Shown here piece by piece: positions 1-8,017 of a stretch of DNA of 64,000 nt. The position numbers were made by a program, and so were the translations under genes. Numbering within the stretch: the first letter of the stretch is position 1; each line of letters starts with the position of its first letter. The notes beneath the pieces are model-generated. The model saw only the letters and a program-made list of their open reading frames with translations. It was not told where the DNA came from and ran no database searches. Source of the stretch: DATHAP01 sp963762865 (GTDB lineage Bacteria; Actinomycetota; Actinomycetes; JACCUZ01); the NCBI GenBank assembly GCA_963762865.1, contig CAVXNC010000019.1:49129-113128 (forward strand). Direction: 5' to 3'.

Positions 1-713
1 CCGACCGGCTCGTCGCCCCGGTAGAGCGTGGCGAAGCCGACCCGGGCCGGCCCGGTGAGGATCGCGACGTGGTTGTCGACGTCGTCGTCGAGGTCGTGCA
101 TCAGCCCGAGCCAGTCGACCGACGGCGTCGGCTCCATGACCGCTCGCAGGTCGTCGCGGCGGGGCACCGTGTCGAGCAGCCGCCCGACCGGCGCCACCTG
201 CACGATCGTGACGTGCAGCCGGGACCACCTGGCGTCGGCCATCTCGAGGTTGCGCGGGTCGGCCAGCGGCAGCTGCAGGAGCGGGGCGAGCCCCTTGGCG
301 ACGTACCACTGCTGGACGGCATCGAGTGCCGCGCGCGTCGGCACTCCCGGGTCACCCACGGCCATCGCCGAGTTGGCCCGGCCGGTGATCCCGTCGTGCG
401 CGCGCAACGCCCACTGGCCGAGCGTCTCGACCTCGCGGGCCGGCCATCCCGCCCAGCAGATCCGCTGCATGTCGTCGGGGGAGACCTCGGGCACCGCCCA
501 GCCGGGGCGGACGGGCGCGGGCGGCACGACCTTGGCGGCAGTCACCGCCGAACGGTCGAGCTCGACGATCTCGCCGGACGGCCGCAGCACCGTCAGAGAC
601 GTGTCCGTGACGCCCACGAGGTGGCCGACGACGTCGGTGAACCGGCCGCCGGGGTCGTCGACACGTCGCCGCACGCTGACGCGATGACCGACCGACCGCT
701 CGTCCGGCTGCAC
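1..713 (-). CDS. N-acetylglutamate synthase-like GNAT acetyltransferase (cg3035/Rv0428c type), partial
   Basis: The reverse strand stays open from a GTG at 713 to the window edge, so the C-terminal part is missing. The visible product starts MQPDERSVGHRVSVRRRVDD, a small barrel-like N-terminal domain with the pattern GHLVGVTDTSLTVLRPSGEI. It then enters the region of family members that precedes and begins the GNAT fold (GQWALRAHDGITGRANSA, then VQQWYVAKGLAPLLQLPL). The family includes the Corynebacterium cg3035 N-acetylglutamate synthase, which starts arginine synthesis, and Rv0428c. Assignment is from remembered family pattern. The acetyl-CoA loop should lie in the later GNAT part and may be partly outside. 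It is transcribed divergently from the ECF sigma gene at 824 with a 110-nt gap. Confidence 0.75.
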   Translation of the reverse strand, partial: MQPDERSVGHRVSVRRRVDDPGGRFTDVVGHLVGVTDTSLTVLRPSGEIVELDRSAVTAAKVVPPAPVRPGWAVPEVSPDDMQRICWAGWPAREVETLGQWALRAHDGITGRANSAMAVGDPGVPTRAALDAVQQWYVAKGLAPLLQLPLADPRNLEMADARWSRLHVTIVQVAPVGRLLDTVPRRDDLRAVMEPTPSVDWLGLMHDLDDDVDNHVAILTGPARVGFATLYRGDEPV

Positions 714-789
714 GGCACGATTGTGCACGGGCTCGTCCCAGGGAGTAGACCTGACGGCGGGGAGGTGCCCACATTCGCCGGCTGGCAGG

Positions 790-815
790 TAAACCCCGGA
801 CCGGCCCGGGTGTCT
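790..815 (+). promoter_or_regulatory. Candidate ECF promoter of the sigma operon at 824
   Basis: TAAACC (790-795), a 15-nt spacer and TGTCT (811-815) end 8 nt before the GTG at 824. The same arrangement, TCAACC-N15-CGTCT, sits before the other small ECF sigma gene at 10800. A shared architecture suggests autoregulated ECF promoters with leaderless transcripts. This is inference from pattern. Confidence 0.5.
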
Positions 816-823
816 CTCCGGTT

Positions 824-1372
824 GTGAACACCACGGCACGGGAGCAGGACGGGCGCGGAGCGCTCGCCGACGCCCTGCCACCCGGTCGCGACGACGCGGT
901 GACCGTCCTGTTCCACGCGCACTGGGCGTCCCTTGTTCGGCTGTCCCGGCTGCTCGTCGACGACACGGAGACGGCCGAGGACGTCGTCCAGGACGCGTTC
1001 GCCCAGCTGCACCGGAGGTGGGGCTCGCTCCGCGACCCCGACCGGGCGTTGTTCTACCTCCGGGCGGCGGTCGCCAACGGCTCGCGCAACCAGCTGCGGG
1101 GCCGCCGGGTGCGGCGGTTGCACATCGAGCCGCACCCGTCACCGAGCGCGTCTGCGGAGTCGGTGGTCATCGACCGCGAGGAGCACCGCGCCGTGCTCGT
1201 CCACCTGCGAGGCCTGCCCTGGCGGCAGCGGCAGGTGCTCGTGCTGCGGTACTACCTCGACCTGTCGGAGGCCCAGATCGCGGAGACGCTCGGGATCAGT
1301 GCCGGTGCGGTCAAGTCGCACGCGTCGCGCGCAGTAACCACCCTTGGCCGCCTGATGGAGGCCACGTCATGA
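824..1372 (+). CDS. ECF RNA polymerase sigma factor, SigE-family type
   Basis: This 182-aa ECF sigma factor has region 2 around residues 25-90 (DTETAEDVVQDAFAQLHRRW, then YLRAAVANGSRNQLR). Region 4 covers about 120-175 (LPWRQRQVLVLRYYLDLSEA with the helix-turn-helix IAETLGISAGAVKSHASRA). It would direct core polymerase to a small regulon. GTG at 824 is the start because it directly follows the candidate promoter. The stop overlaps the next ATG (ATGA), so its membrane partner is translationally coupled. A close relative with the same operon plan is at 10246-10800. Confidence 0.9.
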   Translation: MNTTAREQDGRGALADALPPGRDDAVTVLFHAHWASLVRLSRLLVDDTETAEDVVQDAFAQLHRRWGSLRDPDRALFYLRAAVANGSRNQLRGRRVRRLHIEPHPSPSASAESVVIDREEHRAVLVHLRGLPWRQRQVLVLRYYLDLSEAQIAETLGISAGAVKSHASRAVTTLGRLMEATS

Positions 1373-2433
1373 CCAACCACGACATCGCCGCCCTCCTGTC
1401 CGAGGCCTTGCACGAGGAGACCGGGACCATGACCGTCACAGACTCACGCCAGGCAGCGGTGCGGCTCGACGGTGCGATGCGCGCGAACCGCCGCCGGCGG
1501 ACGGCCCTCGTGCTCGCGACGGCAGCTGCCGCGGTGGCCGTGACGGTCGTCGGGGTCGGTGTGCTGGTGGCCGACGACGACCGTGGGGCCGCGCCGGCGC
1601 CCGTGTCGCCCGGACCGTCGCTCCCTGCCCCGGGGCACCGCATCGTCTTCGACTCCGAGTCCGAATCGAAGATCTTCGTTGCGTCCGACCGCGGTGGCGC
1701 TCCCGCGCCGGTGCTGGAGGGGTCGCGGCCACGGTTCTCGCCCGATGGCGAGCGGTTGGTGTTCGCCGACAAGGACGGGGTGCCGTCCGTGGCCACCGTG
1801 GGGGAGTGGCGGGGCCAGCCCCTGGACGACCGACCCCTGGCCGCCGGCTTCGAGCGGGTGGGGCTGGTCTGGTCCCCGGACGGCACCCAGGTCGCCTACG
1901 TCGAGATGCTCGACAGCGACTTCCCGGAGGGTGGCGACCTGTTCGTCGTCGACGTGGCCAGCGGAACGGCCGAGAAGGTCCGCCACTTCGCCGGGCCGTA
2001 CGTGACGCCACTGGAGTGGAGCCCCGACGGGTCGTCGCTCCTTCTCGGGTTCGACCGGTCCGGCGAGGGCGGCCGGATGGTCGTGGACTCGTTCGACCTG
2101 TCGACCGGCGAGCTGACCCCGCTGCTGCGCGGCTGGGGCGAGACGCTCGGTGTCCGGTACTCCCCGGACGGCACCCAGATCGCCTTCTACAGCGACTCGA
2201 GGGCCTGCATCTGCGTCGCGGCACCCGACGGGACCGGCGTCCGCGAGGTGCTGAAGTTCTCCGGCGCGGAGCCGGACAGCGCCCGGCTCGCCTGGTCCCC
2301 CGACGGCACCCAGCTGGTCTGGGACGAGCGCTTCGGCGGGCAGATCAACCTGCTCGACGTGACCACAGGCGTCAGCACCAAGCTCACCACCGGCGGCGGC
2401 CGCGCCCCGGCGATCGACTGGGACCGGCCCTAG
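1369..2433 (+). CDS. Membrane-anchored TolB-like beta-propeller protein, probable anti-sigma partner
   Basis: The 354-aa product has a short cytoplasmic N-terminus (about 44 residues, ending in an RRRR stop-transfer stretch), one membrane helix at about 45-68 and a long exterior domain. The exterior part holds five SPDG-type blades (FSPDGERLVFAD, WSPDGTQVAYVE, WSPDGSSLLLGF, YSPDGTQIAFYS, WSPDGTQLVWDE), the signature of PD40/TolB propellers. A cytoplasmic tail plus external sensor encoded right behind an ECF sigma gene is the usual anti-sigma layout. I see no zinc-binding ZAS motif in the tail, so anti-sigma activity is inferred from position and topology. Confidence 0.75.
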   Translation: MTNHDIAALLSEALHEETGTMTVTDSRQAAVRLDGAMRANRRRRTALVLATAAAAVAVTVVGVGVLVADDDRGAAPAPVSPGPSLPAPGHRIVFDSESESKIFVASDRGGAPAPVLEGSRPRFSPDGERLVFADKDGVPSVATVGEWRGQPLDDRPLAAGFERVGLVWSPDGTQVAYVEMLDSDFPEGGDLFVVDVASGTAEKVRHFAGPYVTPLEWSPDGSSLLLGFDRSGEGGRMVVDSFDLSTGELTPLLRGWGETLGVRYSPDGTQIAFYSDSRACICVAAPDGTGVREVLKFSGAEPDSARLAWSPDGTQLVWDERFGGQINLLDVTTGVSTKLTTGGGRAPAIDWDRP

Positions 2434-2513
2434 ACCGTCCGGCAGCACCCGCGTCGCGACTTCCAGCACGACACGACTCGAGACAACCACGACTCGACAC
2501 AAGGAGCTCCGCC

Positions 2514-3032
2514 ATGCCCGGAATGCGTTCCGCCGCCACCACCGCACTGCTCGCACTGCCGCTCGTGCTCGCCCCGGCGGCCTCGGCCGTCGCGGCGCAG
2601 CCCGAGCACTACACCTTCGCTGTCGACGAGACATCGCTCAGCCGCACGAGTGAGGACTGCGGCTTCGAGATCCTCGTCCACGTCGAGGGATTCATCCGGG
2701 TCGTCGACTTCCTCGACGGAGACGGTGGGCAGCTGCGGACCCTCGTGACCTACCCCTCGCTGACCTACACGTTCACCAATGCCGCTACGGGGGAGTCGGT
2801 CACCTCGCGGAGCCCGGACCCGGAGCACATCACCTGGCACCCGGACGGTTCACTGACGATCTCGGTGACCGGTCTGGTCATGCACTGGACGGTCCCGGGC
2901 GAGGGCGTCCTCGCAGCGCAGAGCGGGCGGTTCACCATCGAGGTGGACGCGGACGGCGACGGGGCGGAGACCGAGCCCGTCGGCCGCCACGACGACTACC
3001 ACGCCGCGATGTGCGAGATCCTTGCCCCGTAG
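2514..3032 (+). CDS. Secreted hypothetical protein of the ECF operon
   Basis: This 172-aa product has a clear Sec signal peptide (MPGMRSAATTALLALPLVLA, probable cleavage after AVAA near residue 27). An AAGGAG ribosome binding site at 2501-2506 fixes the ATG at 2514. The mature part is acidic and mostly beta-like, with two cysteines (SEDCGFEI and the C-terminal AAMCEILAP) that could form a disulfide. I recognise no enzyme motif. It lies 80 nt behind the propeller protein in the same direction and may be a target of the same sigma factor. Function unknown. Confidence 0.75.
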   Translation: MPGMRSAATTALLALPLVLAPAASAVAAQPEHYTFAVDETSLSRTSEDCGFEILVHVEGFIRVVDFLDGDGGQLRTLVTYPSLTYTFTNAATGESVTSRSPDPEHITWHPDGSLTISVTGLVMHWTVPGEGVLAAQSGRFTIEVDADGDGAETEPVGRHDDYHAAMCEILAP

Positions 3033-3113
3033 TCGCACCCGCGGGCCGGGAGAGGGATACTGGAGGCCGCAGCCCCAGAACGGCAGCCGATCCCTCTCCA
3101 GGAGGAACCGACC

Positions 3114-3446
3114 GTGACCTACGTCATCGCACAGCCGTGCGTCGACCTGCTCGACAAGGCATGCATCGAGGAGTGCCCCGTCGACTGCATCTACGAGGGC
3201 AACCGGATGCTCTACATCCACCCGGACGAGTGCGTCGACTGCGGCGCCTGCGAGCCGGTCTGCCCGGTCGAGGCGATCTTCTACGAGGACGACACCCCCG
3301 AGCAGTGGAAGGACTACTACAAGGCCAACGTCGAGTTCTTCGACGACCTCGGCTCGCCCGGTGGCGCCTCCAAGATGGGCAAGATCGACAAGGACCACCC
3401 GCTGATCGAGGCACTGCCGCCGCAGGCCCAGGACGCCAGCCACTGA
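3114..3446 (+). CDS. fdxA: Ferredoxin, 7Fe-8S actinobacterial FdxA/FdxC type
   Basis: This 110-aa ferredoxin starts at a GTG preceded by AGGAGG (3100-3105). Cysteines in the N-terminal part (QPCVDLLDKACIEECPVDCI) and in CVDCGACEPVCPVEAI can hold one 3Fe-4S and one 4Fe-4S cluster, as in other 7Fe ferredoxins of this length. It would carry electrons at low potential in the cytoplasm. The next gene, dapC, starts 5 nt after its stop. The same pair, fdxC-dapC, is neighbouring in M. tuberculosis (Rv1177-Rv1178). Confidence 0.95.
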   Translation: MTYVIAQPCVDLLDKACIEECPVDCIYEGNRMLYIHPDECVDCGACEPVCPVEAIFYEDDTPEQWKDYYKANVEFFDDLGSPGGASKMGKIDKDHPLIEALPPQAQDASH

Positions 3447-3451
3447 GCAGC

Positions 3452-4546
3452 GTGTCCGGTCGGCTGCCGGACTTCCCCTGGGACACCCTCGCGCCGCACG
3501 CCGCGGTCGCGCGGGCGCACCCCGGCGGCATCGTCGACCTGTCGGTCGGCACCCCTGTCGACCCGACGCCGGCGGTCGTGCAGGAGGCGCTGGCCGCAGC
3601 GGCGGACGCGCCCGGCTACCCGCTGACCTACGGAACGCCGCCGCTGCGCGACGCTGTCGCGGCATGGTTCGCCCGGCGCCGGGACGTGACCGGTCTCGAT
3701 CCGGACGGTGTGCTGCCCACCATCGGCTCGAAGGAGCTGGTGGCCTGGCTGCCGACACTGCTCGGCCTCGGTGCCGGCGACGTCGTCGTCCACCCCGAGG
3801 TCGCCTACCCGACCTACGACGTCGGTGCCCGGCTGGCCGGCGCGACCCCGGTGGCGTCCGACGGCCTCACCCCGCTCGGTCCGCAGCGGGTAAGGCTGGT
3901 CTGGCTGAACTCACCCTCCAACCCGACCGGCCGCGTCCTGCCGGTCGCGCACCTGCGCAAGGTCGTCGACTGGGCCCGGGAGCGCGGTGCGGTGGTGGCC
4001 TCCGACGAGTGCTACGCCGAGCTGGGCTGGTCCGAGCCGGCGCCGGTCTCGCTGCTGCACCCGGACGTCTGCGGCGGCGACCACCGCGGCCTGCTCGTCC
4101 TCTACTCGCTGTCCAAGCAGTCGAGCATGGCCGGCTACCGCGCCGCCTTCGCCGCCGGAGACCCGGCCCTGGTGCGCGAGCTGCTCGAGGTGCGCAAGCA
4201 CGCCGGGATGATGGTGCCGACCCCCGTGCAGGCCGCGATGGTGGCCGCGCTCGGTGACGACGCGCACGTCGTGGAGCAGAAGAAGCGCTATGCCGTACGC
4301 CGCGAGGCGCTCCTTCCGGCCCTGACCCGGGCCGGCTTCCGGGTCGACCACTCGGACGCCGGCCTCTACCTGTGGGCCACCCGCGACGAGGACTGCTGGG
4401 CCACCGTCGAGCAGCTGGCCACCCTGGGCATCCTGGTCGCGCCAGGCTCCTTCTACGGCCCGGCCGGCGCCCGCCACGTGCGCGTCGCCCTGACCGCGAC
4501 CGACGAGCGGATCACCGCCGCCGTGGCACGCCTCGCTGCCGCCTAG
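3452..4546 (+). CDS. dapC: Succinyldiaminopimelate transaminase
   Basis: This 364-aa fold-type I PLP aminotransferase makes N-succinyl-LL-diaminopimelate from the keto acid and glutamate on the route to lysine and peptidoglycan. Visible family features are the N-terminal FPWDTLAPHAAVARAHPGGI, the substrate loop LNSPSNPTGRV, the DECYAELGW segment and the PLP-binding lysine in YSLSKQSSMAGYR (about residue 221). The GTG at 3452 is used because the frame upstream runs through fdxA. dapD and dapE lie within 5 kb, supporting DapC rather than another class I aminotransferase. Confidence 0.93.
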   Translation: MSGRLPDFPWDTLAPHAAVARAHPGGIVDLSVGTPVDPTPAVVQEALAAAADAPGYPLTYGTPPLRDAVAAWFARRRDVTGLDPDGVLPTIGSKELVAWLPTLLGLGAGDVVVHPEVAYPTYDVGARLAGATPVASDGLTPLGPQRVRLVWLNSPSNPTGRVLPVAHLRKVVDWARERGAVVASDECYAELGWSEPAPVSLLHPDVCGGDHRGLLVLYSLSKQSSMAGYRAAFAAGDPALVRELLEVRKHAGMMVPTPVQAAMVAALGDDAHVVEQKKRYAVRREALLPALTRAGFRVDHSDAGLYLWATRDEDCWATVEQLATLGILVAPGSFYGPAGARHVRVALTATDERITAAVARLAAA

Positions 4547-4570
4547 CGGCCCTGCGACGTACGGCCCTCC

Positions 4571-5395
4571 TCAGCCGCGGAAGGGCTCGCCGCTCTCGAC
4601 GGCGACGTGCACGTGGTCGAGGTGGCGGAGCACCGGGTTGCGGGTCGGGCCGCTCGGGTGGATGTAGTCGCGCCAGCCGAAGGACGCCGCCCACGACGTC
4701 CAGATCCGGTCGGCGTAGATGACCGAGAGCACGTGGTACCGCTCGGCGTGCGCCACCAGCCACTGCGCGAAGATGTGCCCGCGCCGGCGCTGCTCGTCGT
4801 CGCCGAGCGGCCGGAAGAAGACGTCGATCGCCCGGCCGTCGTAGTGCGAGGAGCCGTCGATGTGGCCGGAGCTGATGCCGCCGCCGGCGAAGCCACCGCT
4901 GATGATCGGGCCGAAGACCCGTGTCCATGCCCGGCGCAGCTTCTGTGCGCGGGGCGTCAGGCCGTCGCGCCCCATCTTCTCGGGCTCCACACCGAGCCGC
5001 GGGTGCGCGCAGGTGAGCCGGTTGGCAGGCCGCAGCCCGAGCAGGGCGTTCGCCGCGACCGCGACCTGCTCCGGAGTGATGTCGTCGGCCACCACGCGGG
5101 CCAGCGCCGCCTCGACGCGTTCCCGCCCTCGGGCGACGTCGCGCACCCCGGCCGCCAGGGACGTCAGCGCCATCGCGTCCTCGGTGTTCATCGACACGTT
5201 GGTCGGCGTCGACGGGACGTAGCAGCTCGACAGGATCACGGGCAGCGTCGCGCTCGGCGACGGGGTCGACGACTGTCGTGGCGCCGACCGGTCGGGGGAG
5301 CCGCCGGCAGGTGACGTCGCCGCGACCACACCCACCGTCGCCGCGACCAGGGCGAGCGTCAGCGATCCTGCGACCACCAGCCGACGTCCCCGCAC
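4571..5395 (-). CDS. Secreted M15-like (SxHxxGxAxD) protein, copy 1
   Basis: The 274-aa product has an N-terminal membrane/signal segment (SLTLALVAATVGVVAA) and a C-terminal domain with SSHYDGRAIDVFFRP and, near the end, LDHVHVAVE. This SxHxxGxAxD plus HxH layout is the zinc-ligand pattern of D,D-peptidase-like M15 folds, so a cell-wall zinc hydrolase or a non-catalytic relative is likely. I chose GTG 5395 because GTGAGG lies about 8 nt upstream. GTG 5476, overlapping the previous stop, is an alternative. It is a tandem paralogue of 5469-6305. Confidence 0.75.
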   Translation of the reverse strand: MRGRRLVVAGSLTLALVAATVGVVAATSPAGGSPDRSAPRQSSTPSPSATLPVILSSCYVPSTPTNVSMNTEDAMALTSLAAGVRDVARGRERVEAALARVVADDITPEQVAVAANALLGLRPANRLTCAHPRLGVEPEKMGRDGLTPRAQKLRRAWTRVFGPIISGGFAGGGISSGHIDGSSHYDGRAIDVFFRPLGDDEQRRRGHIFAQWLVAHAERYHVLSVIYADRIWTSWAASFGWRDYIHPSGPTRNPVLRHLDHVHVAVESGEPFRG

Positions 5396-5468
5396 GTCCC
5401 GAGCCTCACCCGGCGCGGCGCCCGCCGCCAGCCCTGGCGGCGTCCGTGTCCGGATCGTTGCGGTCGGG

Positions 5469-6305
5469 TCAGCCACCCTCGGCGACGTCGACGTGCACGT
5501 GATCCTCGTGGAGCAGCACCGGGTTGTCGGTGGCACCGCCGGGATAGCGGTACGTCCGCCAGCCCTGCACCGACCGCCCGGCAGTCCAGATCTCGCGGTC
5601 GAAGATGACCGTGGCGACGGCCAGGTCGTCGGCGTGCGCGACCGCCCACAACGCCTGCTGCCAGCCGAGACGCTGGTTTGCCTCGCTGATTGGCCGGAAG
5701 AAGACGTCGATCGCCCGGCCCTCGTAGTGCGCCGACCCCTCGACGTGCCCGCTGTCGACCCCTGCCGGCTCGTAGCCGCCAAGGATCTGCTTGCCGAAGA
5801 CTTCGCGCATGGCGACCCGCACCGCGTCGGCGCGCGGCGTCAGCCCGATCTCGCCAGCGTCCTCGCGGGCCAGCCCGACCTCGTCGGTCAAGGGAACCGT
5901 GCACGACAGCACCCCGCCGCGGTGCCCGAGCAGCAGCTCGGCCAGCTGCACCGCCTCCGCCCCTGGCCGGGCGACGTCCGGCAGCCGCCGGTAGACCTCG
6001 CGCGCCGCCTCGGGACCGAGCGCGGCGTCCTGCTCGCGCGCCATCGCCTGTGACACGGCGGCCGCGACGCCGTTGACCGTCGCGCCGATCCGGGTGCCGA
6101 CACCTGCCACGGTCGTCGCCGTCATGGCCTCGTCGGTGCTCCACTCCTGGCGGGTCTCACCCGACTCGAGCACGCAGTCCGGCCCGCCGCCGAGCCCCAG
6201 GGCGTTGCCGAGGGACGAGGTCCTGACGGCGTACGTCGCGAGGGCGCCCGCCAGCAGCACGAGGCTCAGCGTGACGGCGAGGCGACCCCGTCGCGTCAGC
6301 CGCAC
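5469..6305 (-). CDS. Secreted M15-like (SxHxxGxAxD) protein, copy 2
   Basis: This 278-aa paralogue of the next gene has a signal anchor at residues 8-27 (LAVTLSLVLLAGALATYAV). It shares a middle helical region (GLTPRADAVRVAMREVFGKQ), then GSAHYEGRAIDVFFRP and EDHVHVDVAEGG at the C-terminus. The conserved His, Asp and the final HxH could bind zinc as in M15 peptidases. Both copies share GLTPRA-x-R-x5-VFG and the extended SGH(I/V)(D/E)GS motif, so the pair arose by duplication. They probably act on the cell wall outside the membrane; substrate unknown. Confidence 0.75.
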   Translation of the reverse strand: MRLTRRGRLAVTLSLVLLAGALATYAVRTSSLGNALGLGGGPDCVLESGETRQEWSTDEAMTATTVAGVGTRIGATVNGVAAAVSQAMAREQDAALGPEAAREVYRRLPDVARPGAEAVQLAELLLGHRGGVLSCTVPLTDEVGLAREDAGEIGLTPRADAVRVAMREVFGKQILGGYEPAGVDSGHVEGSAHYEGRAIDVFFRPISEANQRLGWQQALWAVAHADDLAVATVIFDREIWTAGRSVQGWRTYRYPGGATDNPVLLHEDHVHVDVAEGG

Positions 6306-6351
6306 CCGCGCTCCTCCCGTGATCCGTCGGTCAGCCGGTCAGTTCGGACGA

Positions 6352-7296
6352 TCAGTTGTGCGCGTGCAACGCGTCGTTGAGAGCGCCCCACGATCCCTCG
6401 CGGGCGGTGACCTCGATCGCGCCGGTGACGCTGTTGCGCCACAGCAGCAGGTGGTCGCGCCCCGAGAGGTCGCGGGCCTTGACCACCTGGCCGTCCGAGT
6501 CGCCGCCGCGGACCGTCACCTTGGTCCCCGCCGTGACGTAGCAGCCGGCCTCGACGACGCAGTCGTCGCCGAGCGAGATGCCGATGCCGGCGTTGGCGCC
6601 GATCAGGCAGCGTTCGCCGACCGAGATGACGGCGGTGCCGCCGCCCGACAGCGTGCCCATGATGGACGCGCCGCCGCCGACGTCGGAGCCGTCGCCGACG
6701 ACGACGCCGGCGCTGATCCGGCCCTCGACCATCGACGTGCCGAGGGTGCCGGCGTCGTAGTTGACGAAGCCCTCGTGCATCACCGTCGTCCCGGGCGCCA
6801 GGTGCGCGCCGAGGCGGACGCGGTCGGCGTCACCGATGCGTACGCCCGACGGCACGACGTAGTCGACCATCCGCGGGAACTTGTCGACGCCCAGCACCGT
6901 GACCGGTCCGCGGCGCTGCAGCCGCGACCGGGTGAGCTCGAAGCCGTCCACCGCGCACGGCCCGTGGTTGGTCCACACGACGTTGGTGAGCAGCCCGAAG
7001 ACTCCGGTCAGGTCGGCCTCGCGCGGCTTGACCAGCCGGTGCGACAGCAGGTGCAGGCGCAGGTAGACGTCGGCCGCGTCGGCGGGTGCCGCGTCCAGGT
7101 CGACCGTCGTGGTCACCAGCTCGCGGACCGTCTGGCGGGCGTCGTCGTCGCCGACCAGGTGCTGCAGCTCGGGGCCGTCGCCGGGCGGTGGGTCGGCCGC
7201 AGGCTCGCCGAGCTGCGGGTCGGGGTACCAGACGTCGAGGACCTGGCCGGACGCGTGCCGCGTCAGGACGCCGGTGCCGTGCGCGGGGGAAGTCAT
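6352..7296 (-). CDS. dapD: 2,3,4,5-tetrahydropyridine-2,6-dicarboxylate N-succinyltransferase
   Basis: This 314-aa product is of the long actinobacterial DapD class. It transfers succinyl from succinyl-CoA to tetrahydrodipicolinate, the step before DapC. The C-terminal half is a left-handed hexapeptide-repeat helix (GRISAGVVVGDGSDVGGGAS, ISVGERCLIGANAGIGISLG). ATG 7296 is used because the longer in-frame extension runs into the divergent gene. It faces a VOC gene starting at 7335, and dapE follows at 8018. dapD and dapE are also neighbours in M. tuberculosis (Rv1201c, Rv1202). Confidence 0.95.
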   Translation of the reverse strand: MTSPAHGTGVLTRHASGQVLDVWYPDPQLGEPAADPPPGDGPELQHLVGDDDARQTVRELVTTTVDLDAAPADAADVYLRLHLLSHRLVKPREADLTGVFGLLTNVVWTNHGPCAVDGFELTRSRLQRRGPVTVLGVDKFPRMVDYVVPSGVRIGDADRVRLGAHLAPGTTVMHEGFVNYDAGTLGTSMVEGRISAGVVVGDGSDVGGGASIMGTLSGGGTAVISVGERCLIGANAGIGISLGDDCVVEAGCYVTAGTKVTVRGGDSDGQVVKARDLSGRDHLLLWRNSVTGAIEVTAREGSWGALNDALHAHN

Positions 7297-7334
7297 GCGC
7301 GAAAGCCTGCCAGAGCCGGATAGGTTCCCGACCC

Positions 7335-8006
7335 ATGGCACTCGCGCGATGGAAGGACCTGTGCCCGGACGCCGTCCGGCCCGCCGACGTCGCGCCCTTC
7401 TGGGCCTCGGTCCTGGCGCTGCCGGCCGAGACCCAGGACTCGGGCGACGTCGTGCTCCGAGGGACCCGTCCGGAGCAGACCGTGTGGTTCAACACGGTCC
7501 CCGAGCCCAAGTCGGTCAAGAACCGGGTGCACCTCGACCTGGTGCTGCCGTCCTACGGGCCGTTGATCGACAGCGGCGGGCGGGTGCTCGACGACCACCG
7601 GACCGCGCGCTTCCGATGGACCGTGCTCGCCGACCCGGAGGGCAACGAGCTCTGCGTCTTCCCGACCGGGCAGGACGCGCCCAGCGCCCTCGTCATCGAC
7701 TCGCTCGACCCGGTCACCGACACGGCGTGGTGGGCCGACGTCCTCGGCGCGCGCCCGACCGAGGCACCCGACGGCACGCTGCGGTGGCTTGCCGACGTGC
7801 CCGGACTGCCATGGGACGTGTGGAAGTTCGTGGGCGTCGAGGACGAGAAGACCGTCAAGAACCGGTGGCACTGGGACGTCGTCTGCGAGGACGTCGACGA
7901 GCTGGTACGTCGCGGCGCGACCCTGCTTCGTGGACCCGACGACGACATCGACTGGCACGTGCTGGCCGACCCTGCCGGCAACGAGTTCTGCGCCTTCGGG
8001 CCGTAG
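7335..8006 (+). CDS. VOC-family protein with two glyoxalase-like domains
   Basis: The 223-aa product contains two related halves. Each carries a KNR-x-H signature (PKSVKNRVHLDLVLP and EKTVKNRWHWDVVCED) and ends in a DP-x-GNE-x-C motif (ADPEGNELCVFP and ADPAGNEFCAFGP). This is the Glyoxalase_6-like arrangement common in actinomycetes. The repeated H and E residues could bind metal, but no substrate can be named. A TAGGTT hexamer at 7321-7326 leaves 8 nt to the ATG, suggesting a leaderless mRNA. dapE starts 11 nt later. Confidence 0.85.
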   Translation: MALARWKDLCPDAVRPADVAPFWASVLALPAETQDSGDVVLRGTRPEQTVWFNTVPEPKSVKNRVHLDLVLPSYGPLIDSGGRVLDDHRTARFRWTVLADPEGNELCVFPTGQDAPSALVIDSLDPVTDTAWWADVLGARPTEAPDGTLRWLADVPGLPWDVWKFVGVEDEKTVKNRWHWDVVCEDVDELVRRGATLLRGPDDDIDWHVLADPAGNEFCAFGP

Positions 8007-8017
8007 GGTTCCAGCCC

